DNA from: G963665085 sp963665085 | GTDB lineage: Bacteria > Bacteroidota > Bacteroidia > Bacteroidales > JAAAOM01 | Direction of reading: 5' to 3' | Assembly: GCA_963665085.2 (NCBI GenBank) | Contig: CAXXXS010000001.1 | Span: 682,001 to 746,000 of the forward strand | Length of the DNA: 64,000 nt | Part shown: in pieces, positions 54,578 through 63,575 of the stretch | Numbering within the stretch: the stretch's first letter is position 1 | Layout of the letters: each line of letters opens with the position of its first letter | Notes under the pieces: model-generated | Database searches by the model: none | Seen by the model: the letters and a program-made list of their open reading frames with translations, nothing else | Told to the model about the DNA's origin: nothing | Program-made: the position numbers and the translations under genes

Positions 54578-54958
54578 ATGAATTACTCATTCACAATCGA
54601 TCATTCTTTAAAAATTATTAAGTATAAACATTCCGGCAATTTGAATTATGAAGATATAGGTAAAGCCTGGTATCAATTACTTGCAATAAAAGAATTTACA
54701 GAAGAAAAATATAACCTGTTCTCAGATTACAGAGAAGCCTCATTTAAAATGAAGGTTGACGATATTAATAATATTATTGAATTTATGTCTGGTATTAAAG
54801 ATGTTGTAAACGGGAAAAAACAAAGTATCTTAATTCTCGATCCTTATTCAACGGCAGGGTCAATATTATTTGGAGATCAAGTTTATGAAGAAATAGGTTT
54901 TGAGGTAAAAATTTTCACCACTGAAACTGCTGCAATAAAATGGTTAACCAGTTCATAA
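54578..54958 (+). CDS. STAS/SpoIIAA-like small protein of unknown function
   Basis: A 126-residue alpha/beta protein: YSFTIDHSLKIIKYKHSGNL, KYNLFSDYREASFKMKVDDI, KKQSILILDPYSTAGSILFG, VKIFTTETAAIKWLTSS. The strand-helix order resembles SpoIIAA/STAS-like proteins often found near Bacteroidota histidine kinases. It is divergent from the PAS kinase and may act in the same pathway; this is inference. Confidence 0.7.
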   Translation: MNYSFTIDHSLKIIKYKHSGNLNYEDIGKAWYQLLAIKEFTEEKYNLFSDYREASFKMKVDDINNIIEFMSGIKDVVNGKKQSILILDPYSTAGSILFGDQVYEEIGFEVKIFTTETAAIKWLTSS

Positions 54959-55114
54959 ATCTATTTAATGTCATTTTCATGCTCCTCCTTTTCCTTGTTA
55001 AAAATATTATTGCTGAAAAATGAAAGATTAAGATTTGAGGTTTGTCTTACTGGATTAACAAACATATTCAGAAAAAATATTGGTACATATTTAAAGAGAA
55101 TAATTGAATGAAAC

Positions 55115-55552
55115 TTATTCCTTCTTACTAATAATCTTTGCTACTGGTTTTATTTTAAAGTTTGAGAGGCCCATCTGCTGTGCCAAATCTTTTGCCATCT
55201 CAATATTCTGAGCATAAAGAAATTGTTTTTGATTAGCAGTCTCAACCTCATATCTGTATTTGTTTCGGTAAATTGGATTATGTTTAAGCTCCTGCCATTG
55301 TTTCTCGCTGTAAAGATCCAGCCCCGGGTGATCCTGTTCAAAATGTTTTAAGGTTATCTCGTTGGGATTAACCCAAATTTCTTCATATTCTGCATAGCCC
55401 TCAGAATAAGCCTTTATCGCCCTAACTTTAAAATTTTTCTCTCCGATGGGCTTAAAACCAGTAACCAACAACCAGATAGGTTTTCCCTTGATACCCATTC
55501 CCATCTGAAAAAATGGGGAACTATTTTTAATTTTTGCCTTTAAAATTTTCAT
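55115..55552 (-). CDS. hypothetical protein
   Basis: A 145-residue soluble protein with no recognised motif. It is rich in aromatic and charged residues, with a central YEEIWVNPNEITLKHFEQDH segment and a C-terminal AQNIEMAKDLAQQMGLSNFK helix. The start ATG gives MKILKAKIKNSSPFFQMGMG. Coding character (steady codon use, no competing frame) supports a real gene. It stands alone between signalling genes. Confidence 0.6.
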   Translation of the reverse strand: MKILKAKIKNSSPFFQMGMGIKGKPIWLLVTGFKPIGEKNFKVRAIKAYSEGYAEYEEIWVNPNEITLKHFEQDHPGLDLYSEKQWQELKHNPIYRNKYRYEVETANQKQFLYAQNIEMAKDLAQQMGLSNFKIKPVAKIISKKE

Positions 55553-55963
55553 TATTAAGCAAAACTAGTTATTACGCATGTATTTTAAAAAGATCTAAGG
55601 CAATAGAATAAATACTATATTTTGATAAAAATCAAATGTAGATTACTGCTTTATAATATTTAACGGTGAGACTTTATTCTAAGTAATTAGAATCCAAATT
55701 TATCATGACCCACAGCAGAACAACTACATTTAAAATTATAATTTAATCTAAACCCGTAAGATATATCAAAACCTCGAAAAACATATAAATTATAATCCTT
55801 TAGCAATAATTCATCAAATAAATGGTTTATAGTATTTTATAGAAATCTTTAATATTGTAATATTACCGTTTAGAAACAAAGGTTAATAAAAACATTGAAA
55901 ATTTTAGTGGTTTTTGGTTTTCTTCGTAAAATATTCAAGAAGTAACATTACTAGCTTATAAAC
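55553..55963. other. AT-rich intergenic region, nothing recognised
   Basis: About 410 bp of AT-rich DNA between two divergent genes. It must contain the promoters of both, but no clear TAnnTTTG pair, hairpin, RNA gene or gene remnant was found. Confidence 0.5.
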
Positions 55964-57058
55964 ATGACTCTAAAACAAATAAAAGTCTTACTTATAGAAG
56001 ATGATGAAGAGGATTTTATTGTTACAAAACACTTTCTAAAGAACATCAAAACATGTCAATACATAATTGATTGGGAAAAAGATTTCAATGAAGCATTAAA
56101 CAGGGTTATTCTTCAAGAACACGATATCTATCTTGTAAATTACGACTTAGGCACAAACAATGGCCTTGAACTAGTTAAACAAGTAATTAACAGTGGGATT
56201 AATGTACCTTTTATTTTTCTAACAAATAAAGATGATTATTCTATTGATAATGAGGCTATGCAAGTTGGAGCTATTGACTATCTCATAAAAAGTAAAGTAA
56301 GTGAAGATCTTCTTGAACGCTCAATTAGATATGCCATTGGAAGAAAAAAAACAGAGCAGGCATTAATAGAAGCAAATACAACAAAAGATAAGCTGTTTTC
56401 TATTATTAGTCACGACCTAAGATCGCCAATGGGCAGCCTTTTAAATGCTATTGATATTATCATGGATTCACGAAATGATATCGATCCGGATACGCTGTCT
56501 CAATTACTCAGGGAATTACAAAAAACTACCAAATCAGCTTTTAACCTACTTGATAATTTATTAACATGGTCCAGAAGTCAGATTGGGGCATTAAGATGCA
56601 GGCCTGTAAATATTCAACCCTACCATATTATAGAAGAAATCAACATCCAGTTAGCCAGGACAGCAAAAGTTAAGTCAATTTCAATAGTTTCTAATATTGA
56701 AGAAAATCTTGAAGTCCTTGCTGATCCTAATATGCTGCATACGGTTATCAGAAACCTTATATCGAATGCTATAAAATATACCCATGAAATGGGTGCAATA
56801 AACATTGATGCCATTGAAGAAGCTGACACTGTAACTTTTATAATAAAAGATAATGGTATTGGCATGGACGAGATTATTTTAGAGAAAATATTTGATCCTC
56901 AACTCTTCGAATCTAAAAAAGGCACTAATAATGAGTCTGGCACCGGGATAGGATTAAAAATCTGTTACGACTTTATTGCCAGAAACAATGGTATATTGTG
57001 GGCAGAGTCAAAAGAAGGTGAAGGTAGCACGTTCTTCTTTTCGCTTCCTAAAAATTAA
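55964..57058 (+). CDS. receiver-histidine kinase fusion with missing phospho-acceptor
   Basis: A 364-residue protein. Residues 5-125 are a CheY-like receiver: LLIEDDEEDF has the acidic pair, and the conserved Lys is near YLIKSK. In the phosphorylation loop HDIYLVNYDLGTNNGLELV, however, the expected Asp is Asn59. The HisKA domain has ISHDLRSPMGSLLNAIDI. The HATPase domain has the N-box TVIRNLISNAIKYT, G1 KDNGIGMDE and G2 GTGIGLKI. The receiver may thus act as a phosphorylation-independent input or docking module. The 3' end overlaps the convergent DUF72 gene by 11 bp. Confidence 0.9.
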   Translation: MTLKQIKVLLIEDDEEDFIVTKHFLKNIKTCQYIIDWEKDFNEALNRVILQEHDIYLVNYDLGTNNGLELVKQVINSGINVPFIFLTNKDDYSIDNEAMQVGAIDYLIKSKVSEDLLERSIRYAIGRKKTEQALIEANTTKDKLFSIISHDLRSPMGSLLNAIDIIMDSRNDIDPDTLSQLLRELQKTTKSAFNLLDNLLTWSRSQIGALRCRPVNIQPYHIIEEINIQLARTAKVKSISIVSNIEENLEVLADPNMLHTVIRNLISNAIKYTHEMGAINIDAIEEADTVTFIIKDNGIGMDEIILEKIFDPQLFESKKGTNNESGTGIGLKICYDFIARNNGILWAESKEGEGSTFFFSLPKN

Positions 57059-57953
57059 TTTTCAGAAAAGAATTATTATTTTCCGATAGAGTTTTCGGGG
57101 TTTTTAGATTAACTCCCAATGCAGTGTTCAATTTATTAATAAAATATGCTGATAATAAAGGCGATTCAACTTCTATATTTTGATGCACAAAAAAATAAAG
57201 ATTTTTGAGCCCATTTTTTTCCCATTCTACTATTCTATCAATCCAATCATCCAACCTTGAATAATCGGAGATATGATTTGAGCCTACATAACGAATAAAT
57301 GCCGTTGGGGTTGTGAGCCGCATATGCAATAAATCTCTTCTCCCAGCCGTATCGGTTATAACATTTGCAACCTTATTTTTTTCAAGTAAACCATACAATT
57401 CTTTAGCAACACTTTCTTCGTTGAACCATTCTGAATTTCTTAGCTCAACAGCCAAAGGGATTTCTTTGGGAAATGCCTTTACAAAACTTGTCAACCGGTC
57501 AAAATTATTGTATTTAAAATTATCGTGCATCTGCAGAAAAACCATACCCAGCTTTTCTTTGAAATTAGAAACAGACATACAATATTCTTCCACCAGGTTA
57601 TAAACATCATTAAGCCTTTTTCTGTGACTTATAGTCCCAGTAATCTTCGGAAAAAATTTAAAGCCTTCCGGCGTCTTATTTCTCCATGTTATTACCTGGG
57701 TAACGGATGGGATTTTATAAAATGTAGCATTCATTTCTATGCAATTAAATTGAGATGAATAGTATGTTAATTCATCTTTTGTCCCTTTTGGATAAAACCC
57801 TTTTAAATCCTGCCTGTTCCATTTTGCACATCCTACAAATACAGAAAATGGTGGTTCATTCTTACTCGTATCCAAAACCTTAATTGTACTGCAATGATCG
57901 GGTGGTAGAGTAAAATCTATTTTTTCTGGATGCTCAACACTGCCAAATTTCAT
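57048..57953 (-). CDS. DUF72 TIM-barrel protein
   Basis: A 301-residue protein: VFVGCAKWNRQDLKGFYPKG, LTYYSSQFNCIEMNATFYKI, FKFFPKITGTISHRKRL, MVFLQMHDNF, IPLAVELRNSEWF and LYFFVHQNIEVESPLLSAYF. This is the YecE/DUF72 family, a TIM barrel of unknown biochemical function. Confidence 0.92.
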   Translation of the reverse strand: MKFGSVEHPEKIDFTLPPDHCSTIKVLDTSKNEPPFSVFVGCAKWNRQDLKGFYPKGTKDELTYYSSQFNCIEMNATFYKIPSVTQVITWRNKTPEGFKFFPKITGTISHRKRLNDVYNLVEEYCMSVSNFKEKLGMVFLQMHDNFKYNNFDRLTSFVKAFPKEIPLAVELRNSEWFNEESVAKELYGLLEKNKVANVITDTAGRRDLLHMRLTTPTAFIRYVGSNHISDYSRLDDWIDRIVEWEKNGLKNLYFFVHQNIEVESPLLSAYFINKLNTALGVNLKTPKTLSENNNSFLKINF

Positions 57954-58217
57954 AACTTATTTTATCTAGCCTTAATAATAACACATTTTACCGATTATTA
58001 GCCCTAAGTTATCGATTAGATTTGATAGTTGAATAAAAACCTCCCATTTTTGATATCGAATTTACACACTGTATCCTTTGTATAAAATTGTTTTAGAGGC
58101 CTCTTTTCAATTTTCAGGGGAATTTTAGTCTTGAAATACCCAATCGAAAAATCTTTTTTGCAAGATTAGTAAATAGAATAATATATTATTGAGTTTTATT
58201 TACATCTAAAAAGAGAT

Positions 58218-59087
58218 ATGGACTCTGCACTGATTTTAAAACAAAAGTATGACTCTGGAGAGATAATAGAATTTGAGCAAGCAATACCATTTCTCAATCG
58301 TTCTGAAATTCTTAAAGAACTTCTCGTTGACTTCGATATTGATGTATTGAATTTGTTGAACAGACTTACTGAAATATCAGAAATCCCTTTCACTTACCAT
58401 TTAGAAAAAGTAAAGAACTGGATAAAAAGACTTGTGGAATTATCCTATTGTGAAGAAGGTTTTTCGTTCTCGGGAAAAAAAGATGATATCCTGTCTTGTT
58501 ACAATTCAATGACAACAAGTATCCTGATTCGTATGCAATATAACGATACCGATAAAATTCAAGCTGGAATAAATTGGATCTTAAAATATCAAAATGTAAA
58601 ACGAAACCAGGAAAATAAATGGGACGGATCGCGAATACAGAAGTATGGTGGCTGCATGAAAAAAACTCCCTGTTATATAGGAGTTGTTAAAGCAATGATT
58701 GCCCTTTCTGATTTTACTAAGCAAACATATTATAAACCTAATACACTTATTGAAGAAAAACTTAATACCGGACTGCAATACATTCTTGACCACCAACTTT
58801 ATAAAAAGAATTCGAATGGACAACCCATAACCAAGGATATTTTAAAGTTTACATACCCATTCTCTTATAAAACAAATATTATTGAGATTCTAAGGTTGTT
58901 AAAATCACACAACCTTCACACAGATTCTAGATGCGATCTGGCCAAAGATTATATTATAGCAAAAAAACAAAAGGAAGGCTATTGGAAAATTAATAGTACA
59001 TATCTTCCCAAGTATTTTTTACTGTTTGACAAGACAAAAGAACCCGGGTTATGGATTAGTTATGAGATTGAGAAATTGTTGAGCTAA
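58218..59087 (+). CDS. hypothetical alpha/alpha-toroid (prenyltransferase/cyclase-like) protein
   Basis: A 289-residue helical protein. Repeated pairs such as QAGINWILKYQNVKRNQENK, WDG, then GVVKAMIALSDF, NTGLQYILDHQLYKK, and YIIAKKQKEGYWKINSTY have the QxxDGxW-like spacing of terpenoid-cyclase/prenyltransferase toroid folds. No catalytic Asp motif is obvious. Such proteins in bacteria often lack enzyme activity assignments. It is followed at once by a MITE-like element. Confidence 0.65.
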   Translation: MDSALILKQKYDSGEIIEFEQAIPFLNRSEILKELLVDFDIDVLNLLNRLTEISEIPFTYHLEKVKNWIKRLVELSYCEEGFSFSGKKDDILSCYNSMTTSILIRMQYNDTDKIQAGINWILKYQNVKRNQENKWDGSRIQKYGGCMKKTPCYIGVVKAMIALSDFTKQTYYKPNTLIEEKLNTGLQYILDHQLYKKNSNGQPITKDILKFTYPFSYKTNIIEILRLLKSHNLHTDSRCDLAKDYIIAKKQKEGYWKINSTYLPKYFLLFDKTKEPGLWISYEIEKLLS

Positions 59088-59093
59088 AAAAGA

Positions 59094-59230
59094 GAGAGGT
59101 TGTCCAAAAAAATGGCTATTATAAGTTTGCCATCATCACCCATAAGTTGCAAATACAAAAATTTATAGTACTTATTATGCTCTCAGCAGTTTTTGCCTTT
59201 ATGGATAATTTAATTTTTGGACACGCTCTC
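59094..59230. mobile_element. MITE-like element with terminal inverted repeats
   Basis: The left end GAGAGGTTGTCCAAAAA and the right end, whose complement reads GAGAGCGTGTCCAAAAATT, form an imperfect 17-bp terminal inverted repeat around about 100 bp without coding capacity. The ends recall IS1182-type termini. No clear target duplication is seen, and no cognate transposase is in the window. Confidence 0.6.
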
Positions 59231-59251
59231 TATCGCAAATTCGAAAAGGTG

Positions 59252-60961
59252 TTAGATAAATCTTTTATATTTTGCAGGCATAAGTTCACGTAATTTTCTA
59301 TCTGGATCATTCATAACTTTGCACTCACTATCTAAAATCATAACAGCTCCTTCTTCCTCTGTATATTCAGGCCATTCTGGCAAACCATTTTCTTTTCCCG
59401 AATTAGGATTGCCTGTCCGCATAAATGCACCAAGAGCATCACTCATCTTTTCAGATAGCATTCTTGGAACTTTTCCGCCTCCTGTTTGAGAAAGATATAA
59501 ATCTGTATTATTGAACCAGAAACAAATATCAATACAATGGAATGCTCTCATTCGTCCGTTAAACATGTCAGGACTCCAACCAAACCATGCTGTATAAACT
59601 GGTGATTTTTGTTGACGTTTTGCATTTGCCGTATTTATAACACTCTCCCGCACACCATTTGTTTTAATTGTGGCAAGAACATCTGCCGGCGAAGATGATT
59701 CAGGTAAAATTTCTTCAAATCCATTATAAATAGCATCACTATTTGCACCACATTCTTCAGCCAACTGTTCTATAACATCTTCTTTTGTCCATGAACTCTC
59801 TTCAGGTTTTGTCATCCCATCCTGAAACTCATGAAATGTAGAGCAAATAATCATCGGCACATCGGGTAAATCGTTTCTGTCCCCAGAGAAAAAAGTTCCG
59901 CTCGGTATATCAACATCATCTCCAACAGGATTAAAACCTAAACGCATTCCAAAAACACCAGTTGCATTGTTTTCTTTATTGAAATTAGCTAAGGCTCTAT
60001 TAGCAAGCGCTAAGTATTCCTTCCAGGGCATTTGTTGTAGTTTGTCAATCTCAGAAGGTTTGAGGTTTGCTTCTTTAAGAATATATTCACCAAGCTTTTC
60101 CGAATTTTCAGCACTACCTAATTTAATAGAATTCCCACTTAATGCAACAGCTTTATGAATAAGGCCTTTAGCTGCTGGCATTGTAGCAATTACGCATACT
60201 TTTGAACCACCACCGGATTGACCAATAATAGTAACATTACCCGGATCTCCTCCAAAATTTTCAATATTATCATGAATCCATTGCAGAGACGCAATTATAT
60301 CAAGCATCCCAACGTTACCCGAATGCTTATATTTTTCACCTCCAACAGAAGCAAAATCAGAAAAACCAAAACTATTTAATCGGTGATTTATTGAACAATA
60401 TACAGCATCCTGGGCCCTTGCAAAATTTTCGCCATAGTAACCATCTTGTTCTATCGCATTACCAAATGAATACCCCCCACCATGTATCCATACAATAACA
60501 GGGCGTTTGAAATTATCAAGTGCAGGAGACCAAACATTTAATCTAAGGCAATCTTCACTTTTTGTTGTATAGTTATCATGATCCCTGAAAGTATCATAAC
60601 TCTCAGGACTCTGAATAATTTCATGTTGTGGAGCACAGTTACTAAAATATACAGTAGGTTTTACCCCATCCCACGGCTCTGGAGGTTGTGGAGGCATAAA
60701 ACGATTTTTCCCTTCTGTGCTTGCTCCATAGGGAATACCCATAAAGGTGTAAATTCCTCTGCTAATGTATCCCTTTACTTTACCATATTGTGTATTGGCA
60801 ATAGCTATATCATCTCCAATTAAAATTTGTTGCTCATCAGGATCATAACCTTTATTCCCTGATATGGATGAACCAACATTGCTATTATTGGTACAAGAAT
60901 TCACCAAAAACGAAAATACCGCTATAACAGCAATTGTAAATTTGATTTTAACGTTTTTCAT
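59252..60961 (-). CDS. type B carboxylesterase, lipoprotein
   Basis: A 569-residue alpha/beta hydrolase of the carboxylesterase/lipase family. It has a lipoprotein signal (hydrophobic stretch ending FLVNSC, so Cys23 may be lipidated). The conserved GIPYGAS, VIVWIHGGGYSFGN (oxyanion hole) and VTIIGQSGGGSK (nucleophile Ser) are present; the late HCIDICFWF segment holds the likely catalytic His. It probably de-esterifies a carbohydrate or aromatic substrate at the cell surface. It is separated by 49 bp from the DUF1080 gene and likely in the same operon. Confidence 0.88.
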   Translation of the reverse strand: MKNVKIKFTIAVIAVFSFLVNSCTNNSNVGSSISGNKGYDPDEQQILIGDDIAIANTQYGKVKGYISRGIYTFMGIPYGASTEGKNRFMPPQPPEPWDGVKPTVYFSNCAPQHEIIQSPESYDTFRDHDNYTTKSEDCLRLNVWSPALDNFKRPVIVWIHGGGYSFGNAIEQDGYYGENFARAQDAVYCSINHRLNSFGFSDFASVGGEKYKHSGNVGMLDIIASLQWIHDNIENFGGDPGNVTIIGQSGGGSKVCVIATMPAAKGLIHKAVALSGNSIKLGSAENSEKLGEYILKEANLKPSEIDKLQQMPWKEYLALANRALANFNKENNATGVFGMRLGFNPVGDDVDIPSGTFFSGDRNDLPDVPMIICSTFHEFQDGMTKPEESSWTKEDVIEQLAEECGANSDAIYNGFEEILPESSSPADVLATIKTNGVRESVINTANAKRQQKSPVYTAWFGWSPDMFNGRMRAFHCIDICFWFNNTDLYLSQTGGGKVPRMLSEKMSDALGAFMRTGNPNSGKENGLPEWPEYTEEEGAVMILDSECKVMNDPDRKLRELMPAKYKRFI

Positions 60962-61010
60962 AACTGAAATATTTTAATCATTATTTTAACTTTTCTGCTA
61001 CATTCAAGAA

Positions 61011-61847
61011 CTACAGCTCCCGAATCCAGATATTTCTAAAACTAATCGGTTCACTCCTGTCCATATGCGCCTGTAATCGAATAGGACCATCACCATGAAG
61101 TGTTGGCTGCGGTACACCAATCCATTTTGTTGGGCCCAAAATAATGGTATTGCTTTGAACTAACACTCCATTATGGATAACTGTAACTTTTGGCAGAGTA
61201 CGATAAGTCCCATTTTCTCTAAAAGTTGGTGCGGTATAGATTACATCATAAACATTCCAGTTTCCAGGGCCACGCATAGCATTTACTAAAGGAGCTGTTT
61301 GTTTATAAATACTTCCTGATTGACCATTAACATATGTTTCCTGCTGATATGAATCAAGTATTTGTAGCTCATAAACTCCCTGAATTATAATGCCGCTATT
61401 TCCTCTCCATTGTCCTTCTCCCGTTATATCTTCTGGGACACGCCACTCTATATGAAGTTGAAAATCACCAAAATTCTTTTTAGTTTGTATATCTCCTTCT
61501 TTCTTATTTACAGTCATAAGACCATCTTTAACATCCCATTTAGCCTCAACTCCTGTAGAAAAATTAAAACTATTGGTGCTTTCATCAATAGTATAATAAG
61601 CACTCCTATCAGGTGCTTTCTCCCATTGAGATAAATCACTTCCGTTAAATAAAATGATAGCATCAGAAGGTGGTTGAACAAGAATATCATCGGATATCCT
61701 TTTCCCTGGCGTTACAACGTTTGGTACAGGTGAATAAAATTCGGTCATGGCCGGGGTCATTTTATTTGGATCCGAATTGGGTTGTTGTGCCTGACCATAA
61801 GTTAAAAAACAGCCTCCCATAAGTAATAGTAATACAATCTTTTTCAT
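61011..61847 (-). CDS. DUF1080 (3-keto-disaccharide hydrolase-like) secreted protein
   Basis: A 278-residue protein with a signal peptide (MKKIVLLLLMGGCFLTYGQA) and the DUF1080 lectin-like fold: AIILFNGSDLSQWEKAPDRS, DFQLHIEWRVPEDITGEGQW, RGNSGIIIQGVYELQILDSY, GPIRLQAHMDRSEPISFRNI. Recent work on the family describes 3-keto-glycoside hydrolysis; the activity here is inferred. The neighbouring esterase and SusD gene support a glycan-use role. Confidence 0.88.
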   Translation of the reverse strand: MKKIVLLLLMGGCFLTYGQAQQPNSDPNKMTPAMTEFYSPVPNVVTPGKRISDDILVQPPSDAIILFNGSDLSQWEKAPDRSAYYTIDESTNSFNFSTGVEAKWDVKDGLMTVNKKEGDIQTKKNFGDFQLHIEWRVPEDITGEGQWRGNSGIIIQGVYELQILDSYQQETYVNGQSGSIYKQTAPLVNAMRGPGNWNVYDVIYTAPTFRENGTYRTLPKVTVIHNGVLVQSNTIILGPTKWIGVPQPTLHGDGPIRLQAHMDRSEPISFRNIWIREL

Positions 61848-61922
61848 TCTTTTATTATTTTTTATGCTAGTTGTGTCAATTAAAAATTGAATTAATTTTA
61901 TTCGAGTTTCTTTTGTTAATTT

Positions 61923-63158
61923 TTATTTATTAATGATTGCATCATGAATATCATCTGAAAATTCATTTGCATAGCTACAGTCAATTGGCATTAACTGTGT
62001 AAAACCCAATATAAACATGTTATTTCTGGGATCTACAGATAAATAGGTAGATGCAGCACCAGTCCATCCATATTCACCAGTTTTTATATTATACATTCCT
62101 CCTAAACCATAGCCACCAACAGCTCGGTTTGATGGGCCAAGCCCATTAAATACTACCCCTTTTTCCAGATTATTAGACATAATTAAGTCAACGGTAAATG
62201 CTTTTAATAATCTCACTCCATTTACTTCTCCCTTATTCACAAGCATTCTTGCAAATTTTGAATAATCTTCAATGGTAGTAGTTAAGCCCGCTCCACCCTG
62301 GAATAATGTAGTCGGTTTTAAAGCACTATCTTCAGAAGGATTTTTAGGGCCTTCAAGTTCTCCCATTAAATTTTTTTTGTAGGTTAAGGCAAATCTTGAG
62401 TGTTTCTCTTCAGGAACAAAAAATCCCGAATCATCCATCCCTAGTGGTTCAAAAATCTGTGTTTTAAAATATTTATCCAGAGGCATTCCTGATAAAACTT
62501 CAACCAGATAGCCAGCAACATCAATTGAATAACTATATTCCCATTTTGTTCCAGGTTGAAATTTTAACGGTAGCTTAGCAAACTTCTTCACCTGATCCTC
62601 AAGTTTTGGCCCCCAGCCGTTTGATGATGCAACCTGGTACATTGAATCGACATAGGATGATTGACTAAATCCGTATACTAAACCAGAAGTATGAGTCAAT
62701 AAATGTCTGATTGTCATCGGTTTTTTTTGTGGCTCTAGTTCTTTTGTCTCAGCATTATATACTTTTGTGTTTGCAAACTCAGGGATATATTTTGAAACCT
62801 CATCATCCAATTTAAATTTACCTTTATCATATAACATCATCAAGGCAACAGAAGTAACAGGTTTTGTCATTGAATACGCCTTAAAAATTGTTTTACTGTT
62901 CATTGGCGTCTTTTTTGACAAATCGGAATATCCAAAAGATTCAGATACAACAATTTCACCATCTTTTACTACCATAATGTTAACACCGGAAAGTTTCCCT
63001 TCATCCACATATTTTTTCACATTCTTTACAGCCAAGTCTACTTTTTCTTTCGAAAGTCCTTTAACAGGATCGTTCTCTTGTTTAGAATCATTCCCATAAA
63101 CTTTTGTAAAACAAAAAATAATGGAAATAAAAAGAATATTTAAAAATGCTTTCTTCAT
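61923..63158 (-). CDS. serine hydrolase, class C beta-lactamase/EstB family
   Basis: A 411-residue exported protein (signal about 1-22). It has the SxxK motif in AYSMTKPVTS, KPMTIRHLLTHTSGLVYG, the Tyr motif region WEYSYSIDVAGYLVEVLSG, and a C-terminal GYGLGGMYNIKTGEYGWTGA in place of KTG. Such proteins are esterases or peptidases more often than antibiotic-hydrolysing enzymes; the context suggests an esterase. Confidence 0.87.
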   Translation of the reverse strand: MKKAFLNILFISIIFCFTKVYGNDSKQENDPVKGLSKEKVDLAVKNVKKYVDEGKLSGVNIMVVKDGEIVVSESFGYSDLSKKTPMNSKTIFKAYSMTKPVTSVALMMLYDKGKFKLDDEVSKYIPEFANTKVYNAETKELEPQKKPMTIRHLLTHTSGLVYGFSQSSYVDSMYQVASSNGWGPKLEDQVKKFAKLPLKFQPGTKWEYSYSIDVAGYLVEVLSGMPLDKYFKTQIFEPLGMDDSGFFVPEEKHSRFALTYKKNLMGELEGPKNPSEDSALKPTTLFQGGAGLTTTIEDYSKFARMLVNKGEVNGVRLLKAFTVDLIMSNNLEKGVVFNGLGPSNRAVGGYGLGGMYNIKTGEYGWTGAASTYLSVDPRNNMFILGFTQLMPIDCSYANEFSDDIHDAIINK

Positions 63159-63267
63159 CGTTGTGTATTTTATATTGTTAATCTATTTTTAGTATAACTT
63201 TCTAAATTCTAATTTTTTGTATACCTATCACATATTTCTGTTATAGCAAATAGTAAAGCTTTTATAC

Positions 63268-63299
63268 AAAATTCCGGGGAAGGATTCCCCCAGAATTTT
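63268..63299. terminator. hairpin between SusD gene and serine hydrolase gene
   Basis: AAAATTC..GGGG at 63268-63279 pairs with CCCC..GAATTTT at 63288-63299, with T-rich flanks on both strands. It could end the leftward SusD transcript or act as an attenuator before the serine hydrolase gene. Confidence 0.5.
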
Positions 63300-63518
63300 T
63301 AAACTAACTAACTCTAACTAACTTTGGCAAAGGATTTACTTTACCTTTAATACTAAAAAGACGTGATTTTTTATTTCTTAAATACCTTTTATTCATTGCG
63401 ATATATTTCTTCTTTTTCTTAAAATATGTTTAAGTAAACTGTTCTATGATTCAGACTTTATTGATGAGTCTTTCGAAAACTTTTTAATAAAAAATGTAAT
63501 TCAAATTTAAAGTATAGA

Positions 63519-63547
63519 GAGAGGAGTGACCTTAAGTCGCTCCTCTC
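63519..63547 (-). terminator. terminator-like hairpin after the SusD gene
   Basis: GAGAGGAGTGAC (63519-63530) and GTCGCTCCTCTC (63536-63547) form a 12-bp stem with one G-T type pair and a 5-base loop, 28 bp after the SusD stop codon. The following minus-strand bases are only moderately T-rich. Confidence 0.65.
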
Positions 63548-63575
63548 ACCCTGTTTAGAGATCATAACAGAATTT

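Noticed and set aside
57954..58217. RNA gene or riboswitch before the gene at 58218
   Set aside because: No conserved stem, tRNA arm or known riboswitch core was recognised.
61923..63158. Antibiotic-resistance beta-lactamase
   Set aside because: SxxK is present, but the context, length and missing KTG motif fit esterase/peptidase-type serine hydrolases better.
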